NCBI GenBank assembly: GCA_000708525.1
Contig: JMRP01000012.1
Coordinates: 1-61,937 of the forward strand
Length of the DNA stretch: 61,937 nt
DNA from: Cyanobium sp. CACIAM 14
GTDB taxonomy: Bacteria; Cyanobacteriota; Cyanobacteriia; PCC-6307; Cyanobiaceae
Reading direction: 5' to 3'
Shown here: in pieces, positions 1 through 8,563 of the stretch
How the letters are laid out: each line of letters begins with the position of its first letter
Position numbering within the stretch: the stretch's first letter is position 1
The notes under the pieces: generated by a model
Database searches by the model: none
Seen by the model: the letters and a program-made list of their open reading frames with translations, nothing else
Told to the model about the DNA's origin: nothing
Program-made: the position numbers and the translations under genes

Positions 1-42
1 ATTGCATGGAAAAAGGAAATACATTAGGGCCGACAAACAGCC

Positions 43-996
43 TCAATGACTTTCCGCTAGCCGAAATAATCGGTATGGCGTTCCATTTGTATTCTTCTTA
101 AGCCAGGGATCTGGCGTGTGGACCTCTTCGCATCTTAGTCTCCAATAAGTATGAATATTTCTATTTAATGATTCTCCCATGAGAATGTCCCCTGGACTGG
201 CTTCCTTCTCGATTTTTGCTGCGAGGCTAATTACGTTGCCAATGATATCCCGTTGATGTTTTGCTGCTGGACTTCCTAGTGAAACAATAACAGCATCGCC
301 CGACTCAAGTCCAATTCTTATTTGTATACCTGGCTTGCCAAGATTATCAAGCTCTGGATTGATGGCTTCGTAGACCATTCTTCTCATCATTTGGGCGCAC
401 TGAATTGCCATATCGTTCTTGCCAACATAATTTGGTTCTGGGAAGTAAGCAATTAAGCCGTCTCCAGTGTACTTGAGTACATGGCCATGGTAAGCTGGGG
501 CAAGTTCACTAAGCTCATAAAGTAAAGTGCAGATTAGTCTTGCATATGCCTGTGGGTCGTAACTCCTGGAAATGGCCGTTGAATTCGCAATGTCGATTGA
601 GAGTATCGCAAATCCCAGGCTTTCATTGACAAGACTCTGCAAGAATTCCTCAGACTTGTCCTCAAAGGTCGATTGAGGTGGTCCTTCAACAAGCATGTCG
701 TGAATTAGATGTTTCCTTGATGCAATATAGATGACGTCGTCTTCGACCTTTGAGTCGTGAAGGTAGATTGGCAAGCCCGCCATGGTCTTCATGCCCTCGA
801 TAAAGACAACCTCTGGGATGCGCTCTCTGTCGAGAAGATCATGCAAATACTTTTTGCCTTCTATTTCGATCCACTTGTATCTCCGCGGATCTGGTTGAAG
901 TCGTAGCTCTACCTGCCCGGTAGTCCTATCAATAGAGACAACCTCGCTGATGAGGTCCATTCTGCGGCGATTGTCAGGTGACATCCCAAATCCCAA
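43..996 (-). CDS. Class III nucleotidyl (adenylate/guanylate-type) cyclase
   Basis: A 317-residue protein with a C-terminal class III cyclase domain at about residues 125-285 and an N-terminal region of about 110 residues that I do not recognise. The two metal-binding aspartates are present (D135 in SIDIANST, D179 in KYTGDG), as are the adenine-selecting Lys and Asp (K175, D250). In the helix after D250 the transition-state Asn and Arg of mammalian-type cyclases appear as Ser257 and Lys261, so activity or nucleotide choice may be unusual. The gene is visibly richer in A+T than everything to its right, which suggests recent acquisition. Its downstream neighbour lies off the left edge. It could be an ordinary cAMP/cGMP signalling enzyme or a cyclase of an anti-phage signalling pair. 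The family call is firm and the role is unknown. Confidence 0.85.
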   Translation of the reverse strand: MGFGMSPDNRRRMDLISEVVSIDRTTGQVELRLQPDPRRYKWIEIEGKKYLHDLLDRERIPEVVFIEGMKTMAGLPIYLHDSKVEDDVIYIASRKHLIHDMLVEGPPQSTFEDKSEEFLQSLVNESLGFAILSIDIANSTAISRSYDPQAYARLICTLLYELSELAPAYHGHVLKYTGDGLIAYFPEPNYVGKNDMAIQCAQMMRRMVYEAINPELDNLGKPGIQIRIGLESGDAVIVSLGSPAAKHQRDIIGNVISLAAKIEKEASPGDILMGESLNRNIHTYWRLRCEEVHTPDPWLKKNTNGTPYRLFRLAESH

Positions 997-1044
997 GCCA
1001 ATGATGCTTTGCAGACTGTAGAAGCGCTGAGCCTCCCTTGGTCA

Positions 1045-1148
1045 ATCCAACTACAAAATGGACGGATCCCGTAAGCGCCATGCAGTTAGGGTGTCTGCCC
1101 TGTAGTCGCAGCGCCAGGCTCGCTGCTGATGTCCGAGAGCAGTTGAAC
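1045..1148. other. attC-like integron recombination site (candidate)
   Basis: This palindromic stretch lies between the cyclase start and the intI stop. Its ends read ATCCAAC (1045-1051) and GTTGAAC (1142-1148), which fit the R'' (RYYYAAC) and R' (GTTRRRY) core-site consensuses on either strand. Inside them a second paired segment, GGAC on the left and GTCC on the right, is followed by ATC/GAT pairing with two extra bases on the left arm, as expected for L''/L' boxes with extrahelical bases. The length of 104 bp is within the usual attC range. The site was found by eye and not folded. It might be attI or a chance palindrome. Confidence 0.4.
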
Positions 1149-1221
1149 CGCAGTCATGGGTCATAGTGCGGGCCTGTTGGCGGATGTGGTTACAGGGTCC
1201 TGTAAGCACTTATTGCGCACG

Positions 1222-2214
1222 CTACGGAAGATCGGCGGGGCTGGCCACGCCCAGCGGGCCTCGGTTGAGCACATGGGTGTAGATCATGGTGGTCGGTACG
1301 TCGCTGTGGCCCAGCAGCTCCTGGATCGTTCGGATGTCCTGGCCCTTCTCCAGCAGATGGGTGGCAAAGGAATGCCTGAGGGTGTGGCAGGTAGCCGGTT
1401 TGCTGATGCCCGTTGCCAGTACGGCTCGGCGGACGGCTTTCTGCACCAGTGTGGGATCGAGGTGGTGGCGCCCTTCCCGCTGGGCCCTGGCATCGCGCCA
1501 GCGGTGGTGTTGAGGGAAAACCCACTGCCAACCCCACTCGGCTGCGGCGTTCGGGTACTTGCGTGCAAGGGCATGGGGAAGTTCCACCCGTCCCCACCCT
1601 GCCGCCAGATCCGCCTGATGAAGTCTTCGCACCTCGACAAGGTGGTGGCGTAGGGGCTCCGTGAGCGTGTGAGGCAGCATCGTCCGCCGGTTCTTGTCTC
1701 CCTTGCCGGAGCGGACGGTGATCTGGAGTTTCTCGAAGTCCAGATCCTTGACCCTGAGCCGCAGCGCCTCCATGAGGCGCAGTCCACTTCCGTAGAGGAG
1801 CCGGGCCACCAGACCCTCCGTGCCGTCGAGCCGATCGAGCACGGCCCTCACCTCACCGGGCGTCAGGACGGTGGGCAGGTGCTGGCGCTGGCGTGCTCGC
1901 GGCACCCCCGTCAGGTCCCCGACCTCCGTCCCCAGCACCTGGCGGTAGAGGAACAGCAGTGCCGAGAGGGCCTGATTCTGCGTGGACGCGCTCACCCCCA
2001 GATCCGTGGCCAGGTGGCTGAGGAAGGCATGGATCTCGACGGAACCCATCCCCCGGGGATGGCGGCGGCCGTGAAACGCCATGTACCGTCGCACCCACAG
2101 CACGTAGCTCTTGACGGTTCGCCTGGCGTAGTGCCGCACAGCCAGCTCTTCGCGCAGCTTTCCCAGCAGCGTGGGCCGCCCCGGCGATGGCTGGCCATGG
2201 AACGCAGAGTTCAC
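1222..2214 (-). CDS. intI: Integron integrase IntI (tyrosine recombinase)
   Basis: A 330-residue tyrosine recombinase that catalyses attI x attC cassette recombination. A SAM-like N-terminal core-binding domain (about 15-100) is followed by a catalytic domain with R146, K171, H277-x-x-R280, H303 and nucleophile Y312. The diagnostic feature is the IntI-specific insertion at about residues 213-234, with the ALARKYP segment followed by EWGWQWVFP, which ordinary XerC/D proteins lack. The C-terminal TMIYTHVL motif also matches IntI. Length is normal and the frame is intact. Its start lies 21 bp after the stop of a truncated transporter on the same strand, so there is little room for the usual attI/Pc arrangement upstream. 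An attC-like site lies downstream instead, as in integrons with a reversed integrase. Confidence 0.93.
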   Translation of the reverse strand: MNSAFHGQPSPGRPTLLGKLREELAVRHYARRTVKSYVLWVRRYMAFHGRRHPRGMGSVEIHAFLSHLATDLGVSASTQNQALSALLFLYRQVLGTEVGDLTGVPRARQRQHLPTVLTPGEVRAVLDRLDGTEGLVARLLYGSGLRLMEALRLRVKDLDFEKLQITVRSGKGDKNRRTMLPHTLTEPLRHHLVEVRRLHQADLAAGWGRVELPHALARKYPNAAAEWGWQWVFPQHHRWRDARAQREGRHHLDPTLVQKAVRRAVLATGISKPATCHTLRHSFATHLLEKGQDIRTIQELLGHSDVPTTMIYTHVLNRGPLGVASPADLP

Positions 2215-2235
2215 GGGCTTCGGGAGGGAGTGTCT

Positions 2236-2721
2236 TCAAGGTTCCCGGCCGTAGGCCCCCACCACCAGGGCCAGGGCCAGCAGGACGACGGCCAGCGGCA
2301 CCTGGGAGCTGTGGGGGTGCAGGGCGGTCAGGGCCTCCAGCAGGGCCGATCCCTCTTGCTGCAGGAAGCCCGTCAGGGCTGAGGCCTGGCCGGCGCGGGC
2401 GGCGAAGGCCTGCATCGGCAGCGCCAGTCCGATCGGTACGATCAGGCTGCAGCCGACCACCATCGCGGCCATCGGCAGCACCCGCGGGGCGGTGGCGAGC
2501 CGTCCGCCCAGCCCCAGCGCCAGCATCCCCGCGCTCCCGGCCAGCAGCCACAGCCGTCCTGCCACCAGCAGGCCGAAGCTGCCCTTGCCCAGGCCCAGCT
2601 GCGTTTCCAGCAGGAACGGACTGATCGCGCCGAAGCAGATCGCCAGGATCGAGATCCGCTGGCTGAGGTGCCGGTCGCTGAACATCTCCCGCAGCGCCGC
2701 CCGCGCCGGGCTGACCAGTGC
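2236..2721 (-). pseudogene. Truncated Bcr/CflA-type MFS drug transporter (C-terminal half)
   Basis: The frame encodes only the last 5-6 membrane segments of a 12-TM Bcr/CflA-type drug exporter: a loop with RAALREMFSDRHLS, then hydrophobic segments, the conserved AARAGQASALTGFLQ-like stretch and a natural C-terminus at GAYGREP. Homology seems to start near 2721, where the reading frame stays open into sequence with no transporter similarity. About 200 N-terminal residues are absent, and I could not find them nearby. An internal ATG at 2685 could start a 149-residue product. This is most simply a gene cut by the rearrangement that brought in the integron region. Confidence 0.7.
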
Positions 2722-3100
2722 CTTGGCTGAGGACTTGTTATTCGATGCCTGAATGACTACTGAACTCCCTGACGATCAACGGGAGGCTTCAGAAGTCGAC
2801 TACCGCCAAAGACAGAGAACGCTGCAGCGATAGTGCCGCTCACCCGGTGTGGATGGCGGCAGGGCCCGAATTTCTCTTGGCGATGGGCATCAGGGCTGCC
2901 AGTCTGACGAAGACCAGTACCGGATGATTTCATCTTCCTTCATCCTGTGCAACCCTGCGGTTCCACAATTGTGGGCGAAGTTCTATAGCTCCGTTAAGGC
3001 ACATCGCGCGGAGGCGAGCCGCGAGATTGTTGCGAATCTCTGACAATGCGCCATTGGCTCCCGTGCTGATTACGATCCGTTCACTCGACATATCTAACCT
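2722..3100. other. Intergenic region without a convincing gene
   Basis: These 380 bases hold no recognisable coding sequence; the one open frame (2849-3043) has no protein-like features. A perfect 12-bp palindrome, CCACAATTGTGG, lies at 2963-2974, and a small hairpin with GAGATT/AATCTC arms lies at 3023-3040. Either could act in control of the downstream gene, but nothing else supports that. Confidence 0.5.
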
Positions 3101-3841
3101 GTGAAAAGTCTCCGTTTTGGATTCCTCGCCACACTCTCGATCCTCGTCGCTGGCGAGCTCAAAGCTGCTGCCGCCATCTCGCTCTCCTCTTCCGACAGGG
3201 GCTGGTACAGATCAGACGGATTGCATAATTCAGCAAATTTCAACTACCTCACTGGCTCCCTTAATGGTTTCGGCATTCTCAGGGGCTTTTTCGTCTTTGA
3301 TGTGTCCGGATTGTCAGGGCCCGTCTCGGCGGCGTCCTTCTCCGTGAATGCCTACGATGTCTTCAGCAATTCTGGATCCGTCGCAACCACGTTGTACGAC
3401 TATGGTGGAGATATCGCTGCACTGGTTGCGGGCAGTAGTGCCGGGAGTCCTGATGGCATCAATCGATTCATTGATCTGGGGACCGGCGATGAATTCGCAA
3501 GCCGTTTGATTGCCGACTCTGAGAATAATACTATCGTAACCTTCGTATTTGGCCAGAAAGGCATCGACGCCATCAACGCAGCCAGGCTTGGAGATGGCCG
3601 CTTCGCTTTCGGCGCGCGGAACAGCGTGGAGGACGCTCTTGTCGATGACTATGTCTTTGGCGGAAGCGGTTTCGGTGATGCCTCGGATGCCCAGTTGATC
3701 CTGACGACTGATCAGCCTGCTCCAGACTCCGTGCCCTCCCCCTTGCCGGTGTTCGGCGCCGCCGCAGCCTTCGGCTACAGCCGAAAGGTTCGAGCGCGCC
3801 TGAGATCCTCCACGGTGGCAGGTGCCTCGGGCATCGCCTGA
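3101..3841 (+). CDS. Exported protein with PEP-CTERM-like sorting tail
   Basis: A 246-residue protein with a GTG start, an N-terminal signal peptide (about residues 1-25, ending near KAAAA), a Ser/Gly-rich body of unknown function and a C-terminal sorting tail. The tail reads SPLP, then a short Ala-rich hydrophobic stretch, then the basic cluster SRKVRARLR. The same tail architecture occurs in the protein at 23746, so the two are probably processed by the same cyanoexosortase-type enzyme and sent to the cell surface or envelope. The exosortase is not in this window. The body looks beta-rich, but I recognise no enzymatic motif. Confidence 0.7.
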   Translation: MKSLRFGFLATLSILVAGELKAAAAISLSSSDRGWYRSDGLHNSANFNYLTGSLNGFGILRGFFVFDVSGLSGPVSAASFSVNAYDVFSNSGSVATTLYDYGGDIAALVAGSSAGSPDGINRFIDLGTGDEFASRLIADSENNTIVTFVFGQKGIDAINAARLGDGRFAFGARNSVEDALVDDYVFGGSGFGDASDAQLILTTDQPAPDSVPSPLPVFGAAAAFGYSRKVRARLRSSTVAGASGIA

Positions 3842-4045
3842 TCTGGAAAGCGGATTCGGGCTTCTGCTGGTTCCTCCTTCTTCCACGGCCATTCCTGCCC
3901 AGAACCACAGCCTCCTGCAACGTCCCTGCGGGAGCCCTTGAATCCCTCGGATCTTTCGGTGGGATCGTGGCGCCCTGTCCTGGAAGCTCCGCTCCCGGGA
4001 CCCCCATCGCTTCCGCCAGAGTGATGGTCAACGCCGGCCGGGCCC

Positions 4046-6340
4046 ATGAGTGACATCACCAGCGATGGCCATCTCCCCAGTCCGCCTGAGCCCGGCAATC
4101 CCACGGTGGGCGGCGGCTGGCCCCTGATCGATGGCTGGGCCCGCGCCACCCTCTCCCCCGGCGGTCCGAAGCTCTGGCAGACCCTCAACCACCGCAGCGC
4201 CTGCCTCTCCTGCGCCTGGGGCACCGGCGGTCAGAAGGGGGGCTTCCGCGACGAACTCGGTGAACCCCTGCAGCGCTGCCTCAAGAGCGTGGAGGCGATC
4301 GGCGCCGAGCTGATGCCGGCGGTCCCGGAGTCGGTGTTCGCCGGCCGCTCCCTCGAGGAGCTGCAGGCCCTCAGCTCACGGGAGGCCGACCGGCTCGGGC
4401 GTCTTGCCCACCCCATGCTCCTGCGGGAGGGGCGCGGCCACTACGAGCCCATCGGCTGGGACGACGTGTTCGAGCTGGCCGAGGCCGCCTTCCGGGTGCG
4501 GCCCGAGCGGCTGGCCTCCTACAGCTCCGGCCGCTCCTCCAACGAGGCCGCCTTCCTGCTCCAGTTGCTGCTGCGGGCCCTGGGCTCCAACAACCTCGCC
4601 GACTGCTCCGATCTCTGCCACGCCCCCTCCACCGTGGGGCTGCGGCAGATCTTCGGGTCGGGCACCTCGATGGTGAGCCTGGAGAGCCTGCAGCAGGCCG
4701 ACTGCGTGGTGCTGGTGGGCTCCAACGCCCCCGCCAACCATCCGCGGCTGATGAACGAGCTGATCCGTCTGCGCGAGCGCGGCGGCAGCGTGATCGTGAT
4801 CAACCCGGTGCTGGAGGTGGGACTGCTCAGGTTCGGCTCACCCGCCTTCCCGATCAAGTCGATGCTGCGGGGTTCGGAGATCGCCTCCCTGTTCCTCCAG
4901 CCCATCCCCGGCAGCGACGTGGCCGTGTTCCTCGGCCTGCAGAAGGCCCTGTTGGCGGCCGGCGCCGCGAACCGCCCATTCCTGAAAGCCCACACCGAGG
5001 GCTGGCCGGAGGTGCTGGCCCAGATCGAGGCCGTCTCCTGGGAGGCGATCGTCGCCTGCTGCGGCCTCAGCCGCGAGGAGCTGGAGCACGCCGCTGTCGT
5101 GATCGCCCGCGCGAAGGGCGTGGTGTTCGCCTGGGCGATGGGCATCACCCACCACGTCAACGGGGTGGACAACGTGCAGGCCATCGCCAACACCGCCCTG
5201 CTCACGGGCAACGCCGGCCGGCCCGGCGCCGGCACCATGCCGATCCGGGGCCACTCCAACGTGCAGGGCTTCGGGTCGATGGGCGTCACGGTGCAGCTGC
5301 GCGCCGACATGCAGCGGGCCCTCGAGCAGCTGCTGGGCAAGCCGCTGAGCCCCGTGCCCGGCTACGACACCCGCGCCCTGATCGAGGCCGCCGACGCCGG
5401 CCGGGTCGACACGCTGCTGTGCCTGGGCGGCAACCTCTGGGGCGCCAACCCCGACAGCGCCGAGGCCCGGCGCGCCTTGGGCCGCATCGACACGATCCTC
5501 TACCTGGCCACCAAGCCCAATCCGGGCCACTTCCACGGCCTGGCCGCCCGCCACACCCTGGTGCTGCCGGTGTTCAACCGCTTCGAGACACCCCACCGCA
5601 CCACGGTGGAATCGGGCAACAACTACGTGCGCCTCAACGAACCCGGCACCACCCACCTGCGCCGGGCCGACCTGATCGCCGAGGTGAGCTTCCTGGCCGA
5701 ACTGGCCCGCCGCCTGCTCGGCAGCGACCCGATCGACTGGGGGCGGCTGCAGGATCCGGTGTACGTGCGCGAGCTGATCGCCCGCACCGTGCCCGGCTAC
5801 GCCCCCATCGCCGCCATCGATGCGACCAAGGAGGAGTTCACCGTGGAGGGTCGCGTGTTCGACACCCCCACCTTCCCCACCCCCAGCGGCCGTGCCCGCA
5901 TGGCCCCCACCCCCCTGCCGGCCCTTTCGCTGCCGGGCCCGGAGCACTTCGGCGGCCTGGCCCCGGGCGAGGCGGGCCTGGTGGTGAGTCTGATCACCGC
6001 CCGCAGCTACGGCCAGCACAACACCGTCGTCTACCAGGTGGGCGACAGCTACCGGGGCATGCCCCACCGCCAGACGATCCTGATGAACCGCGCCGACATC
6101 CGACGCGCCGGCCTGGCGCCCCACCAGCGCGTGGGCGTGCAGGGGGAGGCGGGCACCCTGGCGGACATCGAGATCATCCCCGGCGACATCCGCGAGGGCG
6201 CCGCCCTGATGTTCTACCCCGAGGTGAACGCCATCATCCGCGCCCCCGCCGACCTGCGCTGCGGCACCCCCGCCTTCAAGCGGGTGCCGGTGCTGGTGCG
6301 GGGGCGGCCGTCGGCCGTGGTGGCTCAGCCCCCCAGGTAG
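4046..6340 (+). CDS. FdhF/YdeP family molybdopterin oxidoreductase (formate dehydrogenase-like)
   Basis: A 764-residue molybdopterin-dinucleotide enzyme of the FdhF/YdeP type. The N-terminus has a Cys pair (C53-x-x-C56) with C78 following, in place of a canonical four-Cys iron-sulfur motif. The predicted Mo ligand region is DCSDLCHAPST, where C191 occupies the Sec/Cys position of formate dehydrogenases. The molybdopterin-binding domain follows (SSGRSSNEAA, GGNLWGANPDS), and the C-terminal dinucleotide-binding domain includes SYGQHNTVVYQ. It lies beside moaA and mobA, which make its cofactor. YdeP homologues are linked to acid resistance and their substrate is not settled, so formate is only a family-level guess. 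It ends 16 bp inside the 3' end of the opposing moaA. Confidence 0.85.
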   Translation: MSDITSDGHLPSPPEPGNPTVGGGWPLIDGWARATLSPGGPKLWQTLNHRSACLSCAWGTGGQKGGFRDELGEPLQRCLKSVEAIGAELMPAVPESVFAGRSLEELQALSSREADRLGRLAHPMLLREGRGHYEPIGWDDVFELAEAAFRVRPERLASYSSGRSSNEAAFLLQLLLRALGSNNLADCSDLCHAPSTVGLRQIFGSGTSMVSLESLQQADCVVLVGSNAPANHPRLMNELIRLRERGGSVIVINPVLEVGLLRFGSPAFPIKSMLRGSEIASLFLQPIPGSDVAVFLGLQKALLAAGAANRPFLKAHTEGWPEVLAQIEAVSWEAIVACCGLSREELEHAAVVIARAKGVVFAWAMGITHHVNGVDNVQAIANTALLTGNAGRPGAGTMPIRGHSNVQGFGSMGVTVQLRADMQRALEQLLGKPLSPVPGYDTRALIEAADAGRVDTLLCLGGNLWGANPDSAEARRALGRIDTILYLATKPNPGHFHGLAARHTLVLPVFNRFETPHRTTVESGNNYVRLNEPGTTHLRRADLIAEVSFLAELARRLLGSDPIDWGRLQDPVYVRELIARTVPGYAPIAAIDATKEEFTVEGRVFDTPTFPTPSGRARMAPTPLPALSLPGPEHFGGLAPGEAGLVVSLITARSYGQHNTVVYQVGDSYRGMPHRQTILMNRADIRRAGLAPHQRVGVQGEAGTLADIEIIPGDIREGAALMFYPEVNAIIRAPADLRCGTPAFKRVPVLVRGRPSAVVAQPPR

Positions 6341-7410
6341 GCCATCTCGGCATGGCGGGGAGAGCCCGCCTGCGCCCTGGTGTCCACGGTTGCCCGCTCC
6401 TCGCTCCAGCGGTCGCGGCGGGCCCGCCAGAGCACCCGCAGCGCCTGCTCCAGGGCGGCCGGATCGGGGCGGGGCCGCAGCCAGGGGCGCAGATCGGTGC
6501 CGCTGCCGGCGAACAGGCAGGTGTAGGCCACCCCGTCGGCGGTGATCCGCAGCCGGTTGCAGTCGCCGCAGAAGGGCGCCGTGATCGAGGCCACCACCGC
6601 CAGATGGGCACCGTTGTCGGCGGCCGTCCGGTCGTGGTAGCGCCAGCGGCTGGCGGTGCCGTGGTCGGCCCGGCCCAGGGGCTCCAGGGGCCAGACGGCG
6701 CCGATGCGGGAGAGCATTTCCGCCGCCGGCAGCACCTTCTCCGGGTCCCAGCCGTTGCGGTTGCCCACGTCCATGAACTCGATCAGCCGCAGCTCCAGCC
6801 CCTGCTCCCGCGCCAGGGCCGCCAGGGGCAGCAACTGCTCGGCGTTGCCGTCCCGGGTGATCACCGCGTTCAGCTTCAGCTGACCGCGGGCCGGATCGAA
6901 GCCGGCCGCGCGGGCATGGCCGATCGCCGCCAGCACCTTCTCCAGCACCGCGGCGCCGGCGTCCGCGTTCCCCAGGCCTGCCATGCGGGCCACAGAGGCG
7001 CCATCGGTGCCATCGAGGCTGAGCGTGATCCGATCGAGCCCCGCCGCCTTCAGCCGCCGGGCCCGCTCGGCGCTCAGCAGCAGGCCGTTGCTGGTGAGGG
7101 CGATCTCCTTCAGCGCTCCACGGGGATCGTCGGGCTCGCGCCGCCGCAGCGGCTGGAGGGCCGCAATCAGCTCCTCCAGGCCCCGGTGCAGCAGCGGCTC
7201 GCCGCCGGTGAGGCGCAGGGTGTGCGCGCCCAGGCCCACGGCCGCCTCCACCAGGACCAGCCGTTCCGGCAGGGTCAGGAGTCCCGGCGGATCTTCGGTG
7301 TCGGGGCAGCAGTAGGGGCAGGCCAGGTTGCAGCGCGCCGTGAGCGACAGCCGCAGCACCCCCAGGGGCCGGCCATGCAGATCCAGGGGACGCTCCGCCA
7401 TGGCGGGCAA
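6325..7410 (-). CDS. moaA: GTP 3',8-cyclase MoaA
   Basis: A 361-residue radical-SAM enzyme for the first step of molybdenum cofactor synthesis, converting GTP to 3',8-cyclo-7,8-dihydro-GTP. The SAM cluster motif is C27-x3-C31-x2-C34 (CNLACPYC), followed by the LTGGEPLL motif. The second, substrate-binding iron-sulfur cluster is FCGDCNRLR with a third Cys in YTCLF. The C-terminus ends in Gly-Gly, the activation tail typical of MoaA. The gene starts one base after the stop of mobA, so the two are probably co-transcribed. Length and motifs are those of a working enzyme. Confidence 0.95.
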   Translation of the reverse strand: MPAMAERPLDLHGRPLGVLRLSLTARCNLACPYCCPDTEDPPGLLTLPERLVLVEAAVGLGAHTLRLTGGEPLLHRGLEELIAALQPLRRREPDDPRGALKEIALTSNGLLLSAERARRLKAAGLDRITLSLDGTDGASVARMAGLGNADAGAAVLEKVLAAIGHARAAGFDPARGQLKLNAVITRDGNAEQLLPLAALAREQGLELRLIEFMDVGNRNGWDPEKVLPAAEMLSRIGAVWPLEPLGRADHGTASRWRYHDRTAADNGAHLAVVASITAPFCGDCNRLRITADGVAYTCLFAGSGTDLRPWLRPRPDPAALEQALRVLWRARRDRWSEERATVDTRAQAGSPRHAEMAYLGG

Positions 7411-7411
7411 G

Positions 7412-8008
7412 CTAGGGCCACAGACCGGTGACCTCGTCGGGCCGGTTGGCGTTGCGCAGCCCCGCCGCCGGCAGCGGCAGCGCCACCACCTCCACCTGCG
7501 CGAGCCAGTCCTGCAGCCGCCGGCCGCCCGCGCCGGTGAAGGCCGTCAGCCCCCGGCGGTGCCGGGCGTGGGCGGGGTAGATCCCCAGCAGCGGCTGCAG
7601 CCGCGTGCCGTCGTGGGCCAGGTGGATGGCGTCGGGGGCGGCCTCCGAGGCGGCCAGCAGGGCCTCCAGGGCCGCCGTCTCCAGCCACGGCATGTCCACA
7701 GGGCAGAGCAGCAGCCGCTGGTCGGGGTGGTGCTCCATCAGACGGCGGAGGGCCAGCAGCGGCCCTTCGCGGGGTGGCGGCTCTTCGATCCCCTCGATCG
7801 CGCCTCCCAGCCCGTCCCGATGGCGGGCCGCCAGGGCGAGGTGGGCCGGGTGGTGGCTGAGCAGGGTGATCGGCAGCGGCAGAGCGGCCAGGCGTCCGAG
7901 GCTGAACTCCAGCCAGGTGCCGCCGCCGGGATGGGGAAGCAGGCCCTTGTCGCGGCCCATGCGCCGGCTGGCACCGCCGCTGAGCAGGCAGGCCCGCAGG
8001 CCGCTCAT
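7412..8008 (-). CDS. mobA: Molybdenum cofactor guanylyltransferase MobA
   Basis: A 198-residue nucleotidyltransferase that attaches GMP to molybdopterin to make the dinucleotide cofactor used by nitrate reductase and FdhF-type enzymes. The N-terminal motif LLSGGASRRMGRDKG is the GTP-binding signature, and CPVDMPW is the metal-binding region. I chose the ATG at 8008 because the conserved fold starts there and because it forms an ATGA overlap with the stop of the upstream gene; the longer open frame upstream encodes Arg/Pro-rich nonsense. It is the middle gene of a three-gene leftward operon. Confidence 0.9.
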   Translation of the reverse strand: MSGLRACLLSGGASRRMGRDKGLLPHPGGGTWLEFSLGRLAALPLPITLLSHHPAHLALAARHRDGLGGAIEGIEEPPPREGPLLALRRLMEHHPDQRLLLCPVDMPWLETAALEALLAASEAAPDAIHLAHDGTRLQPLLGIYPAHARHRRGLTAFTGAGGRRLQDWLAQVEVVALPLPAAGLRNANRPDEVTGLWP

Positions 8009-8541
8009 CCCGCCGGAGTGCCGGCCGCTTCGGGCTGGACCAGCCCGAACTCCACCAGGGCCCGCGGCAGGTTGCGGTGCTCGTGGCCGGGGTGGCTGAG
8101 CTTCACCAGGGCGAAGCGCTGCAGCTCGTCGAGATCTCCCCAGGCCCCTGCAGGGAAGCTCAGCCCCAGCTGGCGGCAGGAGGCGAGCAGCACCTCCGGC
8201 GGCCTGTCGGGCTGCTGCCAGGCGGCGCCCCTGGCGGGCTCCAGCCGCCCGGCGCTCCCCTCGGCCATCGCGGCGGTGCGCCGCTCCAGCCACTGGTCCA
8301 GCTCCGCCAGGGCCGCTTCGTCGTCCGGCCAGGCCAGCAGCCGCTGCCGCTCGGACTCGCCGAGCCGGCTCCAGTGGCTCAGCTTGAGCTTGATCCCCAC
8401 CAGATCCAGCTTGCGCCGCACGGCCATCGGGATGCAGCGCAGGTCATCGACGAAGTCTGCCTCGAAGCCGAAACAACGGTCGTGGCAGCGGTCGTGGCAG
8501 GGGTCTTGGTGGTGTTCGTAGCGGGGTTCGTGACGGGCCAT
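8005..8541 (-). CDS. Nitrate-reductase-associated protein
   Basis: A 178-residue protein matching the cyanobacterial nitrate-reductase-associated family (Nitr_red_assoc): FGFEADFVDDLRCIPMAVRRKLDLVGIKL in two conserved blocks, then SHWSRL. Its biochemical role is unknown; in other cyanobacteria it sits near narB and Mo-cofactor genes, as it does here with mobA and moaA. The N-terminus is unusual, with a His/Cys-rich CHDRCHDRC repeat encoded by an exact 12-bp tandem duplication (8477-8500). The ATG at 8541 was chosen over one 25 codons upstream because the longer form would run into the palindrome at 8564. It overlaps mobA by ATGA. Confidence 0.82.
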   Translation of the reverse strand: MARHEPRYEHHQDPCHDRCHDRCFGFEADFVDDLRCIPMAVRRKLDLVGIKLKLSHWSRLGESERQRLLAWPDDEAALAELDQWLERRTAAMAEGSAGRLEPARGAAWQQPDRPPEVLLASCRQLGLSFPAGAWGDLDELQRFALVKLSHPGHEHRNLPRALVEFGLVQPEAAGTPAG

Positions 8542-8563
8542 GGCGCGACCCCGGAGCCCTCCC

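Noticed and set aside
1085-1091. GTTAGGG as an attC R' site
   Set aside because: The last base does not fit GTTRRRY and it has no paired partner box; the outer GTTGAAC gives a better palindrome.
2849-3043. A 64-codon frame in the gap before the first PEP-CTERM-like gene
   Set aside because: No ribosome site, no family, and unremarkable composition; likely chance.
5419-7431. A 670-codon plus-strand frame over the end of the molybdoenzyme gene and moaA
   Set aside because: Arg/Pro/Gly-rich with no motifs; both frames it covers have clear genes.
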